Origin: Laccaria trichodermophora
Taxonomy: Eukaryota; Basidiomycota; Agaricomycetes; Agaricales; Hydnangiaceae
Assembly: GCA_018417955.1 (NCBI GenBank)
Contig: JACTVC010000001.1
Span: 3,844,001 to 3,908,000 of the forward strand
Reading direction: 5' to 3'
DNA: 64,000 nucleotides
The position numbers and the translations under genes are program-made. Below, piece by piece: positions 46,991-55,500 of this stretch. The notes beneath the pieces were generated by a model. It did no database searches. It saw nothing but the letters and a program-made list of their open reading frames with translations, and was not told the origin of the DNA. Within the stretch, counting starts at the first letter, position 1, and the number at the start of each line of letters is the position of its first letter.

Positions 46991-47214
46991 CAAAATGCAT
47001 ATTTGATGCAGTCGTATGGGGTAGGATGTCAATTTGGTGTGGCATGTTTGTGTGTTACACTTGAAACCATACAGATCAGTTGAGTAACGGCAAGCACAAA
47101 GAGAATCATGGAAAATAAGAAGAAGAACCCCATATTATGACATGGCAAACAAAATTTGTTAGAGGAGAATGGAGTCTGTTGTCCATGAATTTACAATCAA
47201 GACTCAAGAAAAAG

Positions 47215-48170
47215 AGAGAGGAAGGGAGGGAGAGGAGGAGAGGGAGAGAAGAGAGGAAGAGAAAGAGAGAGACAACAAAGAACTTTGTTTGTGAAAGTGG
47301 GTAAAGAGATGTTGATCACATGAAACAACAAAGAACTTTGTGAACTCTTGTCTGTGAAAGTGGGTTGGGAGAGATGTTTGATATCACATGTGGGTGTTTG
47401 ACTGGCAGGGGATGGTAATTGCAAGCGCAGTGAGCAATCATTGACTAAGGGTGAAAGGCCCAGACAAACAAGTACAAAATGAACATGCACAAATTGTATC
47501 AGTAGATTTCTTGAATGGCTTATATCTCAGCAAGTGTTTACTCCCTGCCCCTAAAATCTTGGATTCAGGTGGGGACTAACAGCATTTACAATAATATGAG
47601 CAAAAAAAAAGGGTTTTGTTGCAGTTTTTATGATTATTTTTGAGGACAAAAACTGGTTGGTCAACACATGCATATGCAACATCGCTTCGATGATTCAAGT
47701 TTTGCACATAGGTACTGCTGATATTGTGTAGTAGACAAGTTGTAGACAACAGTATAGGCTTATATCTTGCAAAACTGTGATGTACAATTGCCACAACACT
47801 TGGATGGCAAAGTGAGCACCCCTGCAGAGTGCAGATACATAATACACATGTTTGTGGGGTATGGAGATAAGTGCAATTGGAGAGAGAAAGAGAGAAACAA
47901 CAAAGAACTTTGTGAACTCTTCTTTTTGAAAGTGGGTTGGGAGAGTTGTTTGATATCACATGCAGGGATTTGATGGGCAGGGGATGGCAATACAGATGTT
48001 GGTGGGGTATGCAGATAATAAGGTGCAACTGGAGAGAGAAGGAGAGAAACAACAAAAAATGTTGTGAACTGTGGATTGGGAGAGACGTTTGATATCACAT
48101 GTAGGGGCTTGACTGTCAGGGGATGGTGATACAGATGTTGATGGGGGATGCAGATAAGGTACAACTGGAT
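47215..48170. repeat. tandem array of a unit of about 145-150 bp, right arm
   Basis: Copies near 47,215-47,430, 47,880-48,020 and 48,021-48,170 share AACAACAAAGAACTTTGTGA, GGGTTGGGAGAGATGTTTGA, TATCACATG and GGGGATGG. No equivalent was found in the left arm. Confidence 0.7.
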
Positions 48171-48397
48171 CTCAGAGCTGAAGTAGAGGCAGAAGTGGAG
48201 GGGATTTCTAAGCAGCTAAAAAATTCCATGGTGCAAACTGTATCCATAGTGTCAAAATGGATAGTACCACAGCAACTCAGGAATCTTGGACTGAATAGCT
48301 TCAAGGTGAATCACACATGTCATTGAGGCCCAAAATTGTTAGAGGAGAATGAATGAATCTGTAATGTGAACAGTATTCATAGTGTGATTGGAAGTGC

Positions 48398-48908
48398 ATG
48401 ATACTTAAGCAACTCAGGTAGATCACAGATACTATTGATGCCCCTTATTGCTACCTACATACTGGGAGCACAAGCCAGACATAGTGCCAAAACACCTGGA
48501 AATCATTGCAGAATCTTCCAGAATATATACCCTAGACAGCGAAAAAATCACAAGTTTTTTGCTGAAACTAGGACCCCTGACACCCCTACAGACCAGAAAA
48601 ATATATCCTAAGGCCAAGCCACAGCAAAAATATATTTCTAAGGTGTGACAGTGACATTTCAGGGTCCACTGACCAAAAATATATCCTTACTGCATTTCAC
48701 TTGCAAAATATATTTTGGTGGTGTGACACAGACATTATAATTTTTGTGTGACATTTCAGGGTCCATGTCTCAAGAATATATTTTAGATTTCAGGGCTTTC
48801 TAGGACCCATATATATCTAGAATATAGATATGGTCCATGACATTTAGTCATGTAACTTACATGGAGTTTGCATGACTAATAGTCAGTTGGCACTGGGTGA
48901 CTGAAGTG
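48398..48908 (-). repeat. outer inverted-repeat arm, right
   Basis: Mirror of 39,180-39,690. It ends CTGAAGTG next to the flanking CCAACTT. Confidence 0.93.
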
Positions 48909-48915
48909 CCAACTT

Positions 48916-50241
48916 AGAAAGTGGGCTGTTTGAAATATTGCTAAGTCATTATTCATACTGATGACTGTTCAATAAAAATAAAAATATATTGAATAAGACT
49001 ACATATATTTATTTACTACATTATATATTAAGAGGAGAGGGGGAGGGAGGGGGAAGTGATGAAGGGGAGTGGGTGTGGTGGAGAGGGAGAGAGTGGTGGG
49101 GAGTATTGAAGGAAGGGGGACACTGGAGCAATGGGAGGAGGGGGAGCAATGGGAGGAGGGGGAGCAATGGGAGGAGGGGGAAGTGGGTGGAATGATAGAG
49201 GGAGGGGGACTCACCTGGGCTCATCATTGCCCGTTTCCATTCCCTTTTGTGGGTGGTCATCTCCGTTTGTCAACGGGGGTGGTCATCGCCCATGGGCGCT
49301 TGTTGTCTGTTGGTGGTCATTGTAATTGGGCAGTCAGTGTTGTCATTCATGGGCATGTTGTCATTTTTGGGGTGCTCATGTTGCTGGGCAGTTGTTCACA
49401 TGTGTGGGCAGTTGTTTTTGTGGGCGGCGGTCCCCGTTCATGGGCTATTGTCATCCTGGGTGGTTGTTCACATGTGTGGGTGGTCATTTTCATGGGAGGT
49501 GGTCCCCGTTTATGCGCTATCGTTGTCCTGGGCAGTCGTTTACATCTGTGGGCAGTCATTTTCATCGGTGCTGGTCTTTGTGCATGGGTGGTCGTTCATG
49601 TTGGTGGGTGCTCATCTTGGTTGGGGGCAGTCGCAGTCGTCAGTTGGGTGCTGTGGGCTCAGTTTGGCATCCATGCAGCTGGGTCGCCATTTGTGGGCAC
49701 CGGGTGGTGGCTGGTGGGCTTTGTTTTGCTGTTTGTGGGCCACAGGTGGTTGCTGGGTGTTGTTTTGGTCAAAAGGGGAGGTGGGAGGGGTTGCTGCTTA
49801 CCTGGGCACAGCAATGTGTGTCGTCTGCATCGTCATTGTTGTGGGCGGTGGTGGTTTGAGACAGTGGTGGTGGATGGTGGTGGTGGTGGTGGGAGGGAAG
49901 AAAGGTCATGGCAATGTTCCAGCTAAAGCTGTTATGTTTGTGATGCCACATGACTGAGAGCGGTATACATAGACCTTTAGTTTACCATGTAATAATGCCT
50001 GCGTGGCTCAGTTGATTTGAGCACTGCTATTGCTGATGTGGTTGAGGGTTCAATCCTCTTAAGTGTAAAATTTAATTTTTACCCAAATATAGTAAGGACA
50101 TTATAAATACTGTATTCTAATGGTATAATCATTATTAATTAATCTATGGCTGGAATCCATAGTAACTGTGGAATAAAAAAATAGCTGGGGACTCACATAA
50201 AAATATTCCATATGGAATATACCAGGGAGTGTAAAGACCTC
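48916..50241 (-). mobile_element. fragment of another KDZ/Plavaka-type element with a GAGGTCTT end
   Basis: On the minus strand it begins GAGGTCTTTACACTCCCTGG at 50,241. Inside are an 18-bp palindrome (ATATTCCATATGGAATAT, near 50,203), a SINE and a G/T-rich module (49,020-49,900) of GTGGGCGG/GTTGTCATT words like those of E3. GGGGGAGCAATGGGAGGA repeats occur at 49,120-49,190. No transposase remains. Reading frames here are repeat artefacts. Confidence 0.55.
49993..50065 (+). mobile_element. tRNA-derived SINE head
   Basis: GCGTGGCTCAGTTGATTTGA (A box) and GAGGGTTCAATCCTCTT (B box in a paired T-arm-like stem) sit at tRNA spacing, followed by AT-rich sequence. The acceptor stem does not pair, so a functional tRNA gene is unlikely. 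Confidence 0.6.
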
Positions 50242-50249
50242 ATGAGTTC

Positions 50250-51253
50250 ATGAGTGCGAGTTGAGAAAGTCAAACATAGAGCAGGCTATGTTGTTGTCTT
50301 GTGTTGGTGGCACGGATCTGTGATGCAGCTGTGCACCTAAGTTATCCTGTGACCCCAGATTAGGGACACTGTCACCCAGTGCAGGGCTCTTGTATCCTGG
50401 AGGGGAGACGATGGGTTGTCTGGCTATAAATTGTATCCACGACCCAATCCACATATGATGTATAGACATGGTAAAAGGTAAGGTACATCAGTGGGGTCAC
50501 AACACAAGATAAACAAGGAGCAAACAATGGTAAACTACTATGATTCAATGTCATGCCAAGGTAATGTATAAACTGCCATTACAAAGCCCCCATGAGATTG
50601 AAGCATTGATCCATGAGAGAGTGAACAGAGTCTTTCTTCACACTCCTCATCCCAGTGACGGTAACCCTGAATCCTCTGGCCTGATCGTCTTCCATGCTTA
50701 GTCTTCTTGTAACTGAGTTCCTCTTGTTGGTCATCATCATCCTCCTCCTGGTTGCTCTGAGATGCCTGTGGATAATTGTACTGTACAGGATCCAACACCA
50801 AGGGCCCAGCATTGGCCATCCTTTTGGTGATAGCAGCAAGATCGGGATTATCCTCCATCGAAGGGTGTGAAAATGAAGAAGTTCATCCTTCTGGACAATT
50901 ATCCTGATGCAGTCTGTTGGCCAATGGGGGGTGACAAGGATCTGACAACAGAGATGATAGGGTGTTAGTGTTAATGGGGTTGCTCAACCTAGTTGCAAGG
51001 TCTGTGGTCATGTGGGACATAAGGGTAGGACAAGGGTTTGGGAAGGAGGTGTTGGAGGTGAATCGGTCCTGGTCATGATACGTGCCACTAAGTTTGCGGC
51101 AGTAGCTTCGTCTGAGGAGTGCAGACTCAAAGAGAGCACTACTGCAGGGGAGCTGACAGTGGTCAGTCCTGGCAAGGCTGTGGTGATGGGCCAAGGTAAC
51201 AGGGCACTAGGGGTTGAGACAGAAAGAGGAGTAGGATAGGGTACCACTGTCAC
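50250..51253 (-). CDS. possible hypothetical gene or transposon ORF remnant
   Basis: Minus-strand frames at 51,253-50,883 and 50,858-50,538 are open for about 80-105 codons. The second holds an acidic stretch (NQEEDDDDQQEE) and a basic RIQGYRHWDEE-type motif. I cannot join them with convincing splice sites and do not recognise the product. They may be a decayed transposon ORF. Confidence 0.25.
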
Positions 51254-51339
51254 ATTACCCTGTAGAATGACTCACTAGTGGCTACCACTTTATTTCTATA
51301 ACTTAGACTTAAGCCTGGAGGCCATATCTATAATGCATA

Positions 51340-51670
51340 GGATTTTTTGAAAGGCATTTCAAATGTAAGCCTAGGTATTTCATAGTAATTTTTCCATAGA
51401 TACCCAGCACATTTTGTGCAAAATTTCAAATGTAGCCCTGGATATTTCATTGTGATTTTTCAATAGATACCCTGTGTATTTCATTCAGAAATTTTCAAAT
51501 GTAGCCCTGGATATTTCATTGCCATTTTTCAATGGATACCCTATGGGTATTTCATTGTGAAATTTCAAATGTAGCCCTGGGTATTTCATTACAATTTTTC
51601 AAATGTATCTCTGGGTATTTCATTGCAATTTTTCAATGGATACCTAGCACATTTCATTGCAATTTTTCAA
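51340..51670. repeat. minisatellite, GTAGCCCTGGATATTTCATT-type unit
   Basis: Six to seven imperfect copies of a 50-60 bp unit combining AATTTCAAATGTAGCCCTGG, TATTTCATTG and TTTTTCAATAGATACC. It lies next to a dispersed-element copy, as the 7318-7545 minisatellite does. Confidence 0.75.
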
Positions 51671-52150
51671 ATGTATCCCACATGTCAGGGTCCATGCAAT
51701 GGGCTTCCCTGGAGGGTGGTCACATGTCTGGTTACCTAAAATGGTCAAAAAATGAAAGTTGTAGTCCTGCAATGTATCTTCCAGAATCTGTTTGAATTAT
51801 GTCACAGAGTGCTCCCATTGTGGAAATATGAGATTGAAGATTGTCCACACCACCACCTTTTTTTTTTGTTTTTTGCTTTTTTCTCCATGAACAGGACACC
51901 AAACAATATGATTTCAACACATTTAGAAAGCTAAGAGAAGGGGCTATAACTATTGTGTCATGGGAAAATTGACCCAAAAAGGAAGGTACATACCCTAAAA
52001 GGGACATTGACACTGACAGACTGCAAAAGTCAGATATGGACTACAAAGTTTAATAATAGACTACAGAAAACTACTAAAAAACAAAAAAGAGTCACACATA
52101 GACTACAAAAGACTACAAAAGTTGGACATAGACTACAAAAATTTACTGAT
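51671..52150. repeat. dispersed element copy, inverted relative to 6660-7140
   Basis: Shares with 6660-7140 the GTCAGGGTCCATGCAATGGG-like word, GAGTGCTCCCATTGT, CTTTTTTCTCCATGAA, AAACAATATGATTTCA, AGAAAGCTAAGAGAAGGGGC, and tandem AGACTACAAAA motifs. No coding capacity. Confidence 0.7.
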
Positions 52151-52399
52151 ACCCTTGACCACTGTCTTGCAATAAGGACATATCACTTGACATCTTATTA
52201 GTTGTGTCATATATTTTGGTGCACAATCTTATCTTTCCATTTAATGTACTGGTCCTTTGATCTCTGGATCAAAAAGCTTGACAATTTGGACTAATTCAGA
52301 CTGTTTCCAGGCCATTTGGAGTGAAAAATATAGGAGCTCAAATCTTTTTTGATGGCCTGTTGGCGAGACTAACTAGCCATTCCTACAGTGACTCACTAT
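52151..52399. other. non-coding DNA
   Basis: No gene or clear repeat seen. Confidence 0.4.
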
Positions 52400-53190
52400 A
52401 AGTTTTGCACCACATAAAAAAGACTATATCTTCCTCAACTTCTGGGGACTAGTTACCATATCAATATCATAATATACAAATATTCTATATACATCTTTGA
52501 CATGAATATGAGGTCTGGATGTCATTCTCTGCTTCATGTAGAAAAAAGTGAAAAATGAGGTTTTGACAGCTCCACAAATATGTCATATGAGAGTCTGAAA
52601 AAATATGAAGAATTAAGTACTACCCTACTCAAATATCAGAACTTTGAATCATTTCAATTGGAGTAGCATTTGTTTAGACATAGGCGTAAGGAAGGTGCTT
52701 GTTTTGGGTAGATCAAAAATGAGGTTTTGACAGTTTTACAGATACTTCATGTGAGAGTTGGATAGATATAGTACTAGCCTACTCAAGTATACAGAACCTT
52801 GAATCATTTCAATTGGAGCAGTGGTTGTTGAGATATAGGTGTAAGACAGGACCTTGTTTCATCTATCCCAAAACAAGCCCTTTTCTTACACTTATATCTC
52901 AGCAACCACTAATCCAATTGATATGATTGAAAGTTCTGTATACTTGAGTTAGCAAGTACTTAATTCTTCACATTGTTATAGACCCTCACATGAAGTATTG
53001 GTAAAACTCTCAAAACCCCATTTCTTTCACTTTTTTCTACATGGAGCAGAGCATGACATCCAGATCTCATTTTCATGTCAAAGATGTATATAGAATATTT
53101 GTATATTACCATATATATATGGTGACTATTTCCTTGAAGTTGGAGAGGATATAGAATTATTTGTGTGGTGCAAGGATTTTACATAGACAC
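52400..53190. mobile_element. fold-back element
   Basis: The left arm (52,400-52,865) and right arm (52,870-53,190) are inverted repeats: TTTGCACCACATAAAAAAGA pairs with the region ending GTGTGGTGCAAG. Matching words include TTTGACATGAATATGAGGTC, CTACATG...AAAAAAGTGAAA and TATCTCAGCAACCACT/GGTTGTTGAGATATA. The left arm carries an extra internal duplication of the GATCAAAAATGAGGTTTTGA block. No coding capacity. Confidence 0.8.
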
Positions 53191-53420
53191 TGTATATGGC
53201 ATTTTCAAATCCAGGACCCCCCTTGATGTAGTACCATTGCAAAAACTTTCATTAAGTCACAAAACTTCATTCCAATGTTTGTTTATACAAAATGTACTAA
53301 ATATGTATGCTTGTACCTTGACATTACTCATAATGATCAAGCATCCAAGATATCTTTCCATTTCATCCTGATCCTCCATAAAATCTTCACTATTTCATGT
53401 CCTACATAATAACCTGTTCT

Positions 53421-55500
53421 TTAATACCTTGGGTGCATCTGACGAGTACTTATATCTACTCCCTTCTCTATGAGAAGCTTTGCAATTGCTTCATGGCCTC
53501 CATATGATGCTGCCTGGAGTGCATTTCCAAAGTGTTCTCTGTGTAACAGCTTTTCAATGGCTTTATGGCCTCCATATGAGGCTGCCTGGAGTGCATTCCC
53601 ATACTTTCCTCCTTGTGCATTTACATCTGCTCCCTTGTCTATGAGCAGCTTTGCAATTGCCTCATGGCCTCCATATGATGCTGCCTGGAGTGCATTCCCA
53701 TACTTTCCTCCTTGTGCATTTACATCTGCTCCCTTGTCTATGAGCAGCTTTGCAATTGCTTCATGGCCTCCATATGATGCTGCCTGGAGTGCATTTCCAA
53801 AGTGTTCTCTGTGTAACAGCTTTTCAATGGCCTTATGGCCTCCATATGAGGCTGCCTGGAGTGCATTCCCATACTTTCCTCCTTGTGCATTTACATCTGC
53901 TCCCTTGTCTATGAGCAGCTTTGCAATTTCTTCATGGCCTCCATATGATGCTGCCTGGAGTGCATTCCCATACTTTCCTCCTTGTGCATTTACATCTGCT
54001 CCCTTGTCTATGAGCAGCTTTGCAATTTCTTCATGGCCTCCATATGATGCTGCCTGGAGTGCATTTCCAAAGTGTCCTCTGTGTGCATTGACATCTGCTC
54101 CCTTGTCTATAAGCAGCTTTGCAATTGCCTCATGGCCTCCATATGATGCTGCTTGGAGTGCATTTCCATAATCTCCTCCCTGTGTATTTATATCCACTCC
54201 CTTGTCTATAAGCAGCTTTGCAATTGCCTCATGGCCTCCATATGATGCTGCCTGGAGTGCATTCCCATACTTTCCTCCTTCTGCATTTACATCTGCTCCC
54301 TTGTCTATGAGCAGCTTTGCAATTTCTTCATGGCCTCCATATGATGCTGCCTGGAGTGCATTTCCAAAGTGTCCTCTGTGTGCATTGACATCTGCTCCCT
54401 TGTCTATAAACAGCTTTGCAATTGCCTCATGGCCTCCATATGATCCTGCCTGGAGTGCATTTCCATAATCTCCTCCCTGTGTATTTATATCTGCTCCCTT
54501 GTCTATAAGCAGCTTTGCAATTGCCTCATGACCTCCATATGATGCTGCCTGGAGTGCATTTCCAAAGTGTCCTCTGTGTGCATTGACATCTGCTCCCTTG
54601 TCTATAAGCAGCTTTGCAATTGCCTCATGGCCTCCATATGATGCTGCCTGGAGTGCATTTCCAAAGTGTCCTCCTCCCTGTGCATTTACATCTGCTCCCT
54701 TGTCTATGAGCAGCTTTGCAATTGCCTCATGGCCTCTAACTGATGCTGCCTGGAGTGCCTTTCCATAGTGTCCTCCCCCCTGTGCATTTCCATCTGCTCC
54801 CTTGTCTATGAGCAGCTTTGCAATTGCCTGGTGGCCTTGCCATGATGCTGCTTGGAGTGCATTTTCATAATCTCCTCCCTGTGCATTTACATCTGCTCCC
54901 TTGTTTATGAGCAGCTTTGCAATTGCCTCATGGCCCCCATATGATGCTGCCTGGAGTGCATTTCCATACTCTCCTCCCTGTGCATTTATATCTGCTCCCT
55001 TCCATATAAGCAGCTCTGTAATGTCCTCATGTCCACCAAGTGATGCTGCCTGGAGTGCATTTCCAAAATCTCCCTCCTCTCCATTTACATCTGCTCCCCC
55101 CTGTGCATTTACATCTGCTCCCTTGTCTATGAGCAGCTTTGCAATTGCCTTGTGGCCTTGCCATGATGCTGCCCGGAGTGCATTTCCAAAGTATCCTCCC
55201 TGTGTATTTATATCTGCTCCCTTGTCTATAAGCAGCTTTGCAATTGCCTCATGGCCTCCATATGATGCTGCCTGGAGTGCATTTCCATACCTTCCTCCCT
55301 GTGCATGTACACCCACTCCCTTCTCTATGAGCAGCTTTGCAATTTCTTCATGGCCTCCATCTGATGCTGCCTGGAGTGCATTTCCATAATCTCCTCCCTG
55401 TGCATGTATATCTGCTCCCTTCTGTATAAGCAGCTTTGCAATTGCCTCATGGCCTCCATATGATGCTGCCTGGAGTGCATTTCCATAGTATCCTCCCTGT
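53421..55500 (-). repeat. ankyrin-coding 99-bp tandem repeats
   Basis: Twenty-one units in phase with the reading frame, most 99 bp. Two are shortened to 72 bp (ending KLLHREHF). The 3' units are nearly identical to each other and the 5' units more diverse. Variation is concentrated at the loop positions (AQGGKY, AHRGHF, TQGGDY). Confidence 0.95.

Larger units (their letters stand above)
39180..48908. mobile_element. giant palindromic (fold-back) element, 9.7 kb
   Basis: Flanked by CCAACTT on both sides (39,173-39,179; 48,909-48,915). The outer 510 bp on each side are about 99% identical as inverted repeats, starting CACTTCAGTCACCCAGTGCC. Further inward the arms remain related: GATATATTT/ATATCC satellites (41,060-41,570 and 46,440-46,990), C/G-rich CCCTCC repeats (41,636-42,000 and 46,030-46,350), and GACGACGAC-rich CG-containing modules (42,000-42,140 plus 43,108-43,860, and 45,000-46,010). 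A spacer of about 1 kb (43,910-44,930) lies at the centre. I see no transposase gene. It is probably a non-autonomous DNA transposon of unknown superfamily. Confidence 0.88.

Noticed and set aside
49069..49957. Three overlapping plus-strand frames of 177-285 codons
   Set aside because: All three frames stay open because the G/T-rich repeat is stop-poor; composition and repetition indicate no real protein.
49993..50065. Functional tRNA gene
   Set aside because: The A and B boxes are present, but the acceptor stem and anticodon arm do not pair; a SINE is the better call.
14152..50241. One very large element bounded by the GAG(C/G)TCTT ends at 14,152 and 50,241
   Set aside because: Both ends are of the same type, the outer 8 bp do not match (CATTGAGG versus ATGAGTTC), and the contents are explained by separate nested elements.
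53470..55389. Long plus-strand open frames with repeated SSFAIASWPPYDAAWSAFP
   Set aside because: They are the antisense of the ankyrin-coding repeats; a 99-bp unit free of stops in one antisense frame keeps that frame open.
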